A stretch of DNA of 17,440 nucleotides. It comes from Cyanobacteria bacterium OH_CBB_238 (GTDB lineage: Bacteria > Cyanobacteriota > Vampirovibrionia > Gastranaerophilales > Gastranaerophilaceae). This document shows positions 7,826-14,680 of the stretch, one piece after another. Position 1 is the first letter of the stretch. Every line of letters starts with the position of its first letter. The translations under genes and the position numbers were made by a program. The notes beneath the pieces are model-generated. The model saw only the letters and a list, made by a program, of their open reading frames with translations, was not told where the DNA came from and did no database searches. Location of the stretch: positions 1 to 17,440 of the forward strand of contig JAEYQN010000199.1 in assembly GCA_023409995.1 (NCBI GenBank), written 5' to 3'.

Positions 7826-8800
7826 ATGATGATAGATATTAATTATTACCGAAAAATTCAAAACTCTTACGAAACAAATGACATTAGAGAAGCTCAAATC
7901 TACTCTATTAAAAAAGACATTAATAGAGATTTCAATAACTCTTTAGATGCATATTTGGTTTTAGTAAACGGGGTTACACAAGACTTAATCATCATTACAA
8001 CTCAAGAGTTAGATAAGAAAAAAATAAAATCAAGACCAAATGAAAGATTTTATGTAGGAGATTCTATAGAGTGGAATAATTCATACTGGATAGTTACAGA
8101 AGTGGATCAAAACAATACCATAATAACGTCTGGTAATATACAACAATGTAATTACCTTCTTAAATGGCAAAATGAAAAAGGCGAAGTTGTTGAGCGTTGG
8201 GTGGTAATTAAATCTCTATCTGGGGATGTTGAGTCAAACAACACCATCTCAATTGCTGATGGAAAGTTAGCAATTATTATACCAATTGATGAAGAAACTA
8301 TTAAATTGAAAGTGTCGGACTCAAAGAAGTTTTTTATAGATAATAACATGAATGATCCAACAACTTACAGCGTTGTAGATACAGATAATGTATCTTCCTA
8401 CTATAATGGACATGGTATTGCTAATTGGATTGTTGAGAAAACCGAATACTCTCCTACTGCTCTGGATTTAGAAAAATGGGTTTGTGAATATCGTGAAGTT
8501 GAAAATACCAATGAAACTGTTGATTTATCGGCTTACATTTCTGGTAATACGCAGCTAAAAGTTGGATCATCTCGCACCTATGCCGTAAGTTTTAGTGATT
8601 CAAATAGTAATACGCTTACTGATGTTGCATTCTCATGGAATGTCGTTTCTGATTTTACAGTAAATCAAACTATAAATAATAATACTATCATATTAACTGT
8701 AAATGATAAATCTTGCATTGGAAAATTATTTACATTACAAGTGCTTAATAACGACAATGTGTTAAAAAGCATTTCTATAAAAGTTATAGATAGTTTCTAG
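7826..8800 (+). CDS. Head closure/neck protein with C-terminal Ig-like domain
   Basis: A 324-residue protein starting at ATG 7826 (ATG 7829 also possible), with AGAGGTG just upstream. The first ~100 residues resemble head-closure (stopper) proteins: a helical start then a beta-barrel like segment (RFYVGDSIEWNNSYWIVTEVD). The middle (about 105-230) is also beta-rich, and residues about 235-324 look like a bacterial Ig-like domain (strands such as VAFSWNVVSDFTV and TIILTVNDKSCIGKLFTLQV). Ig-like domains on phage virions are known to be surface-exposed and to bind carbohydrate or cell surfaces weakly. The assignment is inferred from position in the neck cluster and strand pattern; a minor capsid protein is an alternative. 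Confidence 0.5.
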   Translation: MMIDINYYRKIQNSYETNDIREAQIYSIKKDINRDFNNSLDAYLVLVNGVTQDLIIITTQELDKKKIKSRPNERFYVGDSIEWNNSYWIVTEVDQNNTIITSGNIQQCNYLLKWQNEKGEVVERWVVIKSLSGDVESNNTISIADGKLAIIIPIDEETIKLKVSDSKKFFIDNNMNDPTTYSVVDTDNVSSYYNGHGIANWIVEKTEYSPTALDLEKWVCEYREVENTNETVDLSAYISGNTQLKVGSSRTYAVSFSDSNSNTLTDVAFSWNVVSDFTVNQTINNNTIILTVNDKSCIGKLFTLQVLNNDNVLKSISIKVIDSF

Positions 8801-8810
8801 GGGGTAGATA

Positions 8811-9401
8811 ATGGATAAAATAATTAATCCCCTAGCAGGGATGATTAAGATTAAAGATAGTCTCATGTCTCTTTTTTGCGATACAGAAATTATTAATAGA
8901 CTAGTCATGCCGGTTCTTGATAATCCAAAGTATACATTTGAGGAAAATTGGTATGGTGGAGTTTATGATACTACTGTAACAGGAGAACATGAAATAAATA
9001 CGTTAAATGGGCATTGTTTTGATGTGCCATATATTCCAGGAATTGTTGATGATAAATGCTCTATTTTTATAGATAGTTATCTTTCTAAACTCGAAGGAAG
9101 TCATCTCCAAGAAATTAGAGTTGATATTTATGTGTTGTGCCACAGAGAATCCGCAAGATTATCTAAAGAAGATCAAGAATTTTATAATTCAATTGGAATA
9201 TCTGGGAATAGGGTAGATTGTATTATTCAAGCTATTTATTCTACTATTCTTGGAGTAGATAAAAAGATACAAGAAAAATATAGTATTGGTTCTATGAATC
9301 CTATACCTATAGCTCCAATTAAGCCATATCTCCCTAGTGATCAGTTTTACGGTAGGATAATGTCATATACATATCAAACATTTCATAATAAGAAGAGGTG
9401 A
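8811..9401 (+). CDS. Neck/tail-completion candidate protein
   Basis: A 196-residue protein starting at ATG 8811 behind GGGGGTAG. I do not recognise a specific motif. It has a helical N-terminus (residues 1-35), then mixed strands (SHLQEIRVDIYVLCHRES, about 95-112) and a Pro-rich stretch (NPIPIAPIKPYLP, about 163-175). Its place after the closure protein and before the tail tube is the usual place for tail terminator or neck-tail joining proteins. Its TGA is embedded in the ribosome binding site (AGGTGA) of the next gene, so translation of the two is coupled. Confidence 0.45.
   Translation: MDKIINPLAGMIKIKDSLMSLFCDTEIINRLVMPVLDNPKYTFEENWYGGVYDTTVTGEHEINTLNGHCFDVPYIPGIVDDKCSIFIDSYLSKLEGSHLQEIRVDIYVLCHRESARLSKEDQEFYNSIGISGNRVDCIIQAIYSTILGVDKKIQEKYSIGSMNPIPIAPIKPYLPSDQFYGRIMSYTYQTFHNKKR
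9396..9401 (+). promoter_or_regulatory. Ribosome binding site for the ATA-started gene at 9407
   Basis: AGGTGA precedes the in-frame ATA at 9407 by 5 bases. The nominal GTG start at 9398 lies within this site and so could not be served by it. Confidence 0.55.
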
Positions 9402-9406
9402 TTAAG

Positions 9407-10315
9407 ATAAAACTAGATTACTTTACCTTATTAAGTCCGAGTCCGGTATATTTTGATAATATTGGAGGTATTAAGTCTCCCACTCTTAAAGAAATACGAG
9501 AAATTGGATATGATACCTACGTTCAATACATATGGTTACTAAATATGGACATACAAGACTATTATACATTCATTGAAAAAAATCACGATACATATTTTCA
9601 AACATATACAGATGAGCAAAAAGAAATTGTATATCAAGTTAAAAATGAGTATGAACTGATGTCACAAGAACAGAAAAAAGAAATAAATTTTTTTAACATT
9701 ATGGTATTTGATACTATGTTGGTTAACATGTTTTGTAATATGTTTAATTTCTTTTTTGTTGAAGATGTAGCATTTGATGAGGATAGCAAATGTTTTATAA
9801 CACGCATTAAAAATTCTGAAATCACTCGCAAAAAGGTAGGTGTTATAAATTATTTAAGAGGGTTATTTTCAACTCGCCTTAAAAATACAGACAAACCAGT
9901 TGAGGCATATAAAACCGTTGGAATAATTCATGTTTTAAATTACATTGACATATCTGACATCATATTGCAGCGATTAAATATGACAAGATCAAGTAAGTTA
10001 CATGCAAAAGAAAAAGTTAAAAATAAAGCCGCAGCTAAAATTCTTGAGAAGTTAAGAATGGCAAAAAACAATTCAAACTCAAAGCAAGATAAGAAATTAG
10101 AATTACCAAATATAATTTCTTCCTTGTCTAGTCACAGTAAAAGCATAAACATATTAAACATTTGGGACTTAACGGTATATCAACTATATGACCAATTCAA
10201 GCGTATAAGACTTGATGATTCATATAACATTTCTTCATTAAGCGTGGCTGCATGGGGAGACTCAGAAGGAAAGTTTGACAATACAATTTGGTTTTCAAAT
10301 ATGAGCGAAGATTAG
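9407..10315 (+). CDS. Conserved phage protein upstream of the tail tube, probable ATA start
   Basis: A protein of 302 residues if started at ATA 9407, beginning MKLDYFTLLSPSPVY. A GTG at 9398 is in frame but is part of the AGGTGA ribosome site; ATT 9401 and ATA 9407 follow, and ATA has the best spacing. The N-terminus (LDYFTLLSPSP, then GGIKSPTLKEI) looks like a conserved phage family whose function I do not know. The middle is helical and hydrophobic (FNIMVFDTMLVNMFCNMFNFFF, about 95-116), then comes a Lys-rich helix (about 200-225). The C-terminal part (IWDLTVYQLYDQFKRIRL) suggests a packed helical domain. A tail assembly chaperone-like role is a weak possibility, since no chaperone pair is seen before the tape measure. 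The terminator stem overlaps its stop codon. Confidence 0.65.
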   Translation: MKLDYFTLLSPSPVYFDNIGGIKSPTLKEIREIGYDTYVQYIWLLNMDIQDYYTFIEKNHDTYFQTYTDEQKEIVYQVKNEYELMSQEQKKEINFFNIMVFDTMLVNMFCNMFNFFFVEDVAFDEDSKCFITRIKNSEITRKKVGVINYLRGLFSTRLKNTDKPVEAYKTVGIIHVLNYIDISDIILQRLNMTRSSKLHAKEKVKNKAAAKILEKLRMAKNNSNSKQDKKLELPNIISSLSSHSKSINILNIWDLTVYQLYDQFKRIRLDDSYNISSLSVAAWGDSEGKFDNTIWFSNMSED

Positions 10316-10340
10316 AACTACGAATAGTGGTTCTTTTTTT
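10314..10340 (+). terminator. Intrinsic terminator before the tail tube gene
   Basis: An 8-bp stem (10314-10321 with 10327-10334, one G-U pair) encloses GAATA and is followed by T residues through 10340. The stem begins in the stop codon of the gene before. Like the one before the capsid gene, it is followed by ATTGCA and precedes a highly expressed structural gene. Confidence 0.8.
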
Positions 10341-10382
10341 ATTGCACTAAAACAACAAAACAATATTTAAGGAGGATTTAAC

Positions 10383-11123
10383 ATGCCAAATATTAATAAA
10401 GCAAATCGTCAGGTATGCGACGTAGATATCAAAGTATTAAAAACAAAAGAACCATTTCTATTTTTCGACACAGCTAATACTACCACTGTAGGATTTTCTA
10501 GCGATGATACATATGCGAAAAAAAAAGGGGCAGATAGTATAGGATTTAGTAATCCTATGACTGGTACTATGAGTATCGAAGCACAAATTAAACCTTTTAA
10601 ATTGTATGCAATGTTATCTGATGGAACTATTAAAACAACTGCTGTTATAGGGAAGAAGAAAACCGTTGTATGTGCCGAAGCCGGCAAACTACCTATTCCT
10701 ACTGGAGCTGTGGCAGGAACTGTATTTGTTTATGCAGAAAATGATTACGCTGGTACAGTTATTGAAGGTACATTTGCAAGTGATACATTTACCGCTACTA
10801 CGGCTTCTGATATTGTGGTAGGCTCATCTTATGAAGTAGGCTATCTATTATCTAAGACTACTGGAGTAAATAGAGTTTCCTTTAACAACAAGGATAATCC
10901 ACTTGATTTCTATATAACGATGAATACTACTGAAAAAGATGAAGATGGTGTCGTAACGGGATATGCTATAACAATTTATAAAGCAAAGCCTAAGAAGAAT
11001 TTAGACTTATCTTTCTCTTCTGAGGGTGATCCTGCTTCTGTGAAAATTGAATTCTCATGTATGGAAGATAAAGATGGAAATCAATTTGATATGGTTGAGA
11101 TGGAAGACGACGACGAAGATTAA
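10383..11123 (+). CDS. Major tail tube protein
   Basis: A 246-residue protein starting at ATG 10383 behind AAGGAGGA. It is the probable subunit of the hollow tail tube. It is beta-rich, with long alternating strands (for example KPFKLYAMLSDGTI around 69-82, and DFYITMNTTEKDE around 175-187), and ends in a very acidic tail (residues about 238-246, EMEDDDED). The middle (about 105-150) is Thr/Ala/Gly-rich and looks like an inserted surface domain. The call rests on position, strand pattern, strong ribosome site and flanking control elements (terminator upstream, 10-bp hairpin downstream). A run of nine A then four G (10518-10530) lies inside the gene. Confidence 0.75.
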   Translation: MPNINKANRQVCDVDIKVLKTKEPFLFFDTANTTTVGFSSDDTYAKKKGADSIGFSNPMTGTMSIEAQIKPFKLYAMLSDGTIKTTAVIGKKKTVVCAEAGKLPIPTGAVAGTVFVYAENDYAGTVIEGTFASDTFTATTASDIVVGSSYEVGYLLSKTTGVNRVSFNNKDNPLDFYITMNTTEKDEDGVVTGYAITIYKAKPKKNLDLSFSSEGDPASVKIEFSCMEDKDGNQFDMVEMEDDDED

Positions 11124-11137
11124 TTCGTAATAACTAG

Positions 11138-11162
11138 GAAGAGTGGTAGAACACCACTCTTC
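11138..11162 (+). other. Perfect 10-bp hairpin after the tail tube gene
   Basis: GAAGAGTGGT (11138-11147) pairs with ACCACTCTTC (11153-11162) around AGAAC. Few T residues follow (TATTTC), so it could be a weak terminator or a 3'-end stabiliser for the tail tube message, parallel to the hairpin after the capsid gene. Confidence 0.7.
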
Positions 11163-11182
11163 TATTTCTAAGAGGTGAGAAT

Positions 11183-11434
11183 TTGATTAAAGAATGTAAA
11201 GTTATAATGCAAAATGGAATTAACATTGTAGTTTTATACGATGGTATTGAGGTTCAATTATCTTCAGACACTAAGGAAAGCTCTGTATTCATAAAACAGG
11301 ACAACGACAGATATATTCTAGTTACTAAACAAGAGTATGAAAAATCCTTAGAGGAAGCGTTAAATAAAGTTGAAATTCAAAAGGGTATGAAAGAATCAAT
11401 TTTAAGTAAAAAGGAATTGAAAAGTGAAAAATAA
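11183..11434 (+). CDS. Small protein of unknown function
   Basis: An 83-residue protein with a TTG start at 11183, served by AGAGGTGA 5 bases upstream. The first half looks beta-rich (INIVVLYDGIEVQL) and the second half is a charged helix (residues 50-83, SLEEALNKVEIQK). I do not recognise the family. It follows the tail tube gene, where phages often encode tail assembly chaperones, but it is short and I see no slippery sequence near its end and no extension frame. A strong terminator follows its stop codon. Confidence 0.55.
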   Translation: MIKECKVIMQNGINIVVLYDGIEVQLSSDTKESSVFIKQDNDRYILVTKQEYEKSLEEALNKVEIQKGMKESILSKKELKSEK

Positions 11435-11452
11435 TAGTGATGGACATAAAGG

Positions 11453-11495
11453 ATAGGGATATGTGTCTATTACAAGGCACATATCCCTATTTTTT
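11453..11495 (+). terminator. Strong intrinsic terminator
   Basis: A 13-bp perfect stem (11453-11465 with 11478-11490), extendable by a G-U and a C-G pair, is followed by a T run to 11495. A further GTGATG/CATCAC pairing (11437-11442 with 11497-11502) could close a larger structure around it. It ends the head-tail tube transcription unit and opens the middle block. Confidence 0.85.
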
Positions 11496-11519
11496 ACATC
11501 ACGAAAGGAGAAATAACTA

Positions 11520-11729
11520 TTGGATGAAGGTTTTAAGCCTAAACATAAATTTGATAAAGAATACAGATGTACATATCCCTTAGAAATGTGTTGGTTGACT
11601 GATAATGGAATTAGATATGAATTTGTAAAGACCGAAGACAATGGACGACTTACTGTTTGGAAGTATAAAAAGACACGAAAATTGGCATTGGCATTAGCTG
11701 ATTTTTGGGCTTCAAAAGAAAATCATTAA
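11520..11729 (+). CDS. Small basic protein of unknown function
   Basis: A 69-residue protein with a TTG start at 11520 and AAAGGAG 9 bases upstream; an in-frame TAA at 11514 excludes an earlier start. It is basic and rich in aromatic residues (RCTYPLEMCWLTDNGIRYEF, then LTVWKYKKTRKL). No membrane segment or known motif is seen. It is the first gene after the strong terminator and lies just before the nuclease gene, so the two may be expressed together. Function unknown. Confidence 0.55.
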   Translation: MDEGFKPKHKFDKEYRCTYPLEMCWLTDNGIRYEFVKTEDNGRLTVWKYKKTRKLALALADFWASKENH

Positions 11730-11760
11730 CATCGTATCTACTTGTTTTATATCTGTAAAG

Positions 11761-11766
11761 AGGTGA
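11761..11766 (+). promoter_or_regulatory. Ribosome binding site for the ATA-started nuclease gene
   Basis: AGGTGA lies 4 bases before ATA 11771. The frame has a stop at 11756 and no ATG, GTG or TTG until 11867, so this site points to ATA as the start. Confidence 0.65.
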
Positions 11767-11770
11767 TGAC

Positions 11771-12292
11771 ATAGCAAAGAGAAAAAGGTCAAAATTCAAT
11801 GTTGACGTAACCAAAAAAGGAAAAGAGAATCGCACAATTACTGACTACAAAACAGGAAAGAAGTTAGTGAATGACTCTCTGTTAGAAAAGAAATTTTACG
11901 ACACTTACATACTACCTAAATACAAGTCGGGAGAAATTACAGACTATGTATTACAGAAGAAATACGAATTGCAATCTTCTTTTAAACATAATGGAGATAC
12001 AATTCGTCCAATAGATTACGTATCGGACTTTTGGTATATGGAAAACGGAAAAGAATACGTGAAGGATATCAAAGGTGGGCTTATAGATTCTGTAGCTAAA
12101 ATTAAAAGGAAATTAATGTACGCAAAATACCCTACTGTTGATTTTGAGTGGATAACACACACGATTGAAACTGGTTGGATTAATTGGGATAAATATGAAA
12201 AAATTAAACGTGACAAAAAGAAAAAATCAAAAGTTATCAGTGAATCTTCGCAAAAATTGAGGATTGTAAATCAATGTATGATTGGGAAATAA
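11771..12292 (+). CDS. DUF1064-like PD-(D/E)XK nuclease, probable ATA start
   Basis: From ATA 11771 the protein has 173 residues and begins MAKRKRSKFNVDV, the basic start typical of the DUF1064 phage family. The first conventional start (GTG 11867) would remove 32 residues, including this start. Candidate nuclease residues are Glu39 (SLLEKKFY), Asp86 (VSDFWY) and Asp99-Ile-Lys101 (VKDIKG), in the order of PD-(D/E)XK enzymes. A Lys-rich tail (about 144-155) may bind DNA. A role in DNA branch cutting or packaging is possible but not shown by the sequence. It overlaps the next gene by 19 bases. An out-of-frame ATG-ACA-TAG at 11766 overlaps the ATA start. Confidence 0.75.
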   Translation: MAKRKRSKFNVDVTKKGKENRTITDYKTGKKLVNDSLLEKKFYDTYILPKYKSGEITDYVLQKKYELQSSFKHNGDTIRPIDYVSDFWYMENGKEYVKDIKGGLIDSVAKIKRKLMYAKYPTVDFEWITHTIETGWINWDKYEKIKRDKKKKSKVISESSQKLRIVNQCMIGK

Positions 12293-12468
12293 TTAAATAC
12301 TTACAAGAAAAAGGTGGCTGTTTATCTAATAACGAGTATTCGTTTATATTAGATACGTGTCCACAATTGAATCATGTGAAGTATAACTCGTATATAGACG
12401 AATTCACGGCATGGAGTCAGGACGGAAATATGTTCACGTTCAAAGTAAAATACATGCCAAACAAATAG
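12274..12468 (+). CDS. Small protein of unknown function
   Basis: A 64-residue protein starting at ATG 12274 (MYDWEIIKYLQEKGG) inside the end of the nuclease gene, with GAGG about 11 bases upstream. It has a helical N-terminus and then aromatic strands (FTAWSQDGNMFTFKVKYM). The 19-base overlap suggests translational coupling to the nuclease gene. Function is unknown; it may be a partner of the nuclease. Confidence 0.5.
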   Translation: MYDWEIIKYLQEKGGCLSNNEYSFILDTCPQLNHVKYNSYIDEFTAWSQDGNMFTFKVKYMPNK

Positions 12469-12479
12469 GAGGATTATTT

Positions 12480-12872
12480 ATGGATGTTAAAAGTATTATC
12501 GAAGTTGTTGTGTTTGTGCTTTTAGGTGGTGCAAGTCTCTATTTTAAGTATAATGCAAAACTTAATACTAAGGTTAACGGCTTAATTGATGAGGCTGAAG
12601 CTACATATAAAGATGTTAAAAATGCTGGTGGAGAGAAAAATACATATGTAATTGATAAGTTATATGGATTTATTCCTAATCCTTTCAAATTGCTTATTAG
12701 CAGAGAAATGGTTGCTACTATTGTTAACAATACTTTTTCCGCTATGGAAAGTTATGCAATTAAACAGGCTGACAAAGTTGTAAATAGTCTTGGATTTGAT
12801 GCCGAAGACGAAGACGCAAGATCCGATGATGATAAAGTTGTTGAAAAATCTGAGGACGAAATTCAGGGCTAA
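12480..12872 (+). CDS. Holin-like membrane protein
   Basis: A 130-residue protein starting at ATG 12480 behind AGGAGG. A longer frame from 12411 exists but has no ribosome site and overlaps the preceding gene. Residues about 6-22 form one membrane segment (IIEVVVFVLLGGASLYF), followed by a long helical region (EAEATYKDVK) and a very acidic tail (DAEDEDARSDDDK). This layout resembles the LLH-type phage holins of Bacillota. It lies 13 bases before the endolysin gene, which supports a lysis role. The holin call is inferred from topology and neighbour; a membrane anchor of other use is possible. Confidence 0.6.
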   Translation: MDVKSIIEVVVFVLLGGASLYFKYNAKLNTKVNGLIDEAEATYKDVKNAGGEKNTYVIDKLYGFIPNPFKLLISREMVATIVNNTFSAMESYAIKQADKVVNSLGFDAEDEDARSDDDKVVEKSEDEIQG

Positions 12873-12885
12873 TCGGAGGTGTAGT

Positions 12886-13959
12886 ATGGTAAAAATTAAT
12901 AAACGATACATGATTCAAAACGACTGCTATAAAGATGGTCGTAAGATAATTCCAAAAGGTGTATTTTGGCATAGTACAGCAGCACATGAGGGGGAACAAG
13001 TTCCATCCGACTACTATTTTGATAGATGGAATAAACCTGGAATAACTAAATGTGTACACGCTTTTATAGACGAAACAGATGTAACAGAAATGTTGCCTAC
13101 TGAAAAAGGTAATTGTTGGCGTGGATGGCACGCAGGACAAGGTTCAAAAGGTAGTTTTAATGATACTCATATTGGCTTTGAGATGATAGAACCAAAGGAT
13201 TATAAGGATAAAGCATACTTTGAAAAAGTCTATGAAAACGCCATTTTATATACTGTCATGTTATTTGAAAGATATGGATGGACGAAAGTTACCGAGGAAA
13301 ATCTTCTTTGCCATTGTGAAGGATATATTAAATTCCAAAAAGCTAGTAATCATGGCGACGTTATGCATTGGTTCAAATTGCAAGGAAAAACAATGGATGA
13401 TGTAAGAAAAGAAGTTCAGAGGAGATTAGATAATAATAAGAAACTACTTGAGAAAAAGCCTAAAACTCCTGTTGTAAAACCTACTACTCCTACTCCTACA
13501 AAGCCAGTTGAAAAGGTCGTTAAGCCAACTCCTACAAAGGTTACTAAGACAATGACTGCATATACAACGGATAACTTAAATTGTAGGGTTAGTGGTTCTG
13601 CTACTGCAAAATTAGTTGGCACATTTAAAAAAGGAACTACTGTAACAGCCACATACTCTGTAGGTGACACTTGGTATCAAGCTACTGGTACTGATAAAAA
13701 CGGAAAGAAAATTATAGGATATGTTAATTCAAAATATCTTTCTTTGACCAAACCATTAATAAAGAAAACAATGACTACTACATCTTCTTTAAATTGTAGA
13801 AATAAGGGAACTGTATCTGGTAAAGTCGTTGGTGTGTTTAAGAAAGGTACTAAAATAACAGTTACATATACACAAGGGGATGTATGGTATAAGGCAAGTG
13901 GAAAATCTAACTCTGGCAAGACTATCTCTGGCTACGTCCATTCAGACTATCTTAAATAA
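12886..13959 (+). CDS. Endolysin: N-acetylmuramoyl-L-alanine amidase with two SH3 repeats
   Basis: A 357-residue cell wall hydrolase that should cut the amide bond between N-acetylmuramic acid and L-alanine. ATG 12886 follows CGGAGG; the frame is open back to 12790, but that region belongs to the holin-like gene. The Amidase_2 domain spans about residues 20-180: His29 (FWHST), WHAGQG (81-86), Glu99 (IGFEM), His143 (CHCEG) and NHGDVMHWF (155-163) supply likely zinc and catalytic residues. A Pro/Thr/Lys linker (about 201-222) leads to two SH3-type wall-binding repeats (about 222-286 and 292-357), each with LNCR, a VG.FKKGT turn and GYV..YL. No signal peptide is seen, so release would depend on a holin. 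Confidence 0.92.
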   Translation: MVKINKRYMIQNDCYKDGRKIIPKGVFWHSTAAHEGEQVPSDYYFDRWNKPGITKCVHAFIDETDVTEMLPTEKGNCWRGWHAGQGSKGSFNDTHIGFEMIEPKDYKDKAYFEKVYENAILYTVMLFERYGWTKVTEENLLCHCEGYIKFQKASNHGDVMHWFKLQGKTMDDVRKEVQRRLDNNKKLLEKKPKTPVVKPTTPTPTKPVEKVVKPTPTKVTKTMTAYTTDNLNCRVSGSATAKLVGTFKKGTTVTATYSVGDTWYQATGTDKNGKKIIGYVNSKYLSLTKPLIKKTMTTTSSLNCRNKGTVSGKVVGVFKKGTKITVTYTQGDVWYKASGKSNSGKTISGYVHSDYLK

Positions 13960-13996
13960 TTTACTAGAATAACGAAAGGCTGGGTGCTAATGACAG

Positions 13997-14461
13997 ATGT
14001 TTGGAAATATAACAATAGGGGCTACCACAGAGGAAATAATTAAATATATAATTTGGTTTATTTTAGGAAGCGGACTTTTCATAGAGATTGTTCCAGCTTT
14101 TAAGGTAAACCCAATATCTTTTATACTAAAAGGTCTAGGGAAAAGAATTAATATTGACTTATTTAATAAACTTGAGGGATTAGAAAAAAACCTCACTGCC
14201 GTAGAAAAAGAAAATGATATGAGAAGAATCAAAGATTTAAAGTCTGAAATTCTAGCTTTTGCTAGAAGTCTTAAAATGTTTGATTCTCAGGGGATATCAG
14301 ATGATTTCACAGAGGAAGACTATGACAGAATATTCGAGGCCTTTAAAGAATATGAGGATTTGTTAGAAAAATATGGTTTGGAAAATGGTAAGACATTGCG
14401 CGCTATGGGAACGATTAATTATCATTCTGAAAAGCGCGGATTTGGATCGGCCAAAATATAG
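13997..14461 (+). CDS. Membrane-anchored coiled-coil protein, possible second lysis protein
   Basis: A 154-residue protein starting at ATG 13997; an in-frame TGA at 13991 excludes an earlier start. Residues about 13-33 form a membrane segment (IIKYIIWFILGSGLFIEIVPA). After a short basic loop (GLGKRINIDLF) a coiled coil begins (EGLEKNLTAVEKENDMRRIKDLKSEILAFA), then an acidic helical domain (DEED-like residues about 98-125). Similar proteins with this pattern (one membrane segment, then coiled coil) occur beside lysis genes in Clostridia phages, but I know no proven function. Lying right after the endolysin, it could be a second holin or a regulator of the holin. The ribosome site is weak (GGGTG, 10 bases upstream). 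Confidence 0.6.
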   Translation: MFGNITIGATTEEIIKYIIWFILGSGLFIEIVPAFKVNPISFILKGLGKRINIDLFNKLEGLEKNLTAVEKENDMRRIKDLKSEILAFARSLKMFDSQGISDDFTEEDYDRIFEAFKEYEDLLEKYGLENGKTLRAMGTINYHSEKRGFGSAKI

Positions 14462-14475
14462 AACGGAGGATGTTA

Positions 14476-14679
14476 TTGATTAAATTTATAAAGCGTAAAA
14501 TTTTCTATCACTCGCTAAAGAAAGCTATTTTTGAAGCATTTGAGCATGGTGATGAATGGATCACAATGATTACTAAGTTGGCTGAATCTTGTAAAGAGAT
14601 GACAGCTGATGATGTTAGAAAAGAATTCTTATCTGCTGTTGCCGCTGAAGTACATAAGCAAAATCAGAAGGATAAATAA
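14476..14679 (+). CDS. Small protein of unknown function
   Basis: A 67-residue protein (MIKFIKRKIFYHSLKKAI). An ATG at 14470 is in frame but touches the GGAGG ribosome site (14465-14469); TTG 14476 sits 6 bases after it and is the likely start. The protein is helical throughout, basic at the N-terminus, with a charged C-terminus (HKQNQKDK). I see no known motif. It ends 1 base before the next gene, so the two are likely translated together. Function unknown. Confidence 0.55.
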   Translation: MIKFIKRKIFYHSLKKAIFEAFEHGDEWITMITKLAESCKEMTADDVRKEFLSAVAAEVHKQNQKDK

Positions 14680-14680
14680 T

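Noticed and set aside
10518..10530. A9G4 run in the tail tube gene as programmed slippage site
   Set aside because: The -1 frame meets a stop within a few codons, so slippage would only truncate an essential protein. It may be an error-prone spot, nothing more.
12411..12479. N-terminal extension of the holin-like protein from 12411
   Set aside because: It lies inside the preceding gene and has no ribosome site; ATG 12480 follows AGGAGG and leads directly to the membrane segment.
12790..12885. N-terminal extension of the endolysin from 12790
   Set aside because: It overlaps the holin-like gene in another frame and reads as unrelated basic sequence; ATG 12886 has its own CGGAGG.
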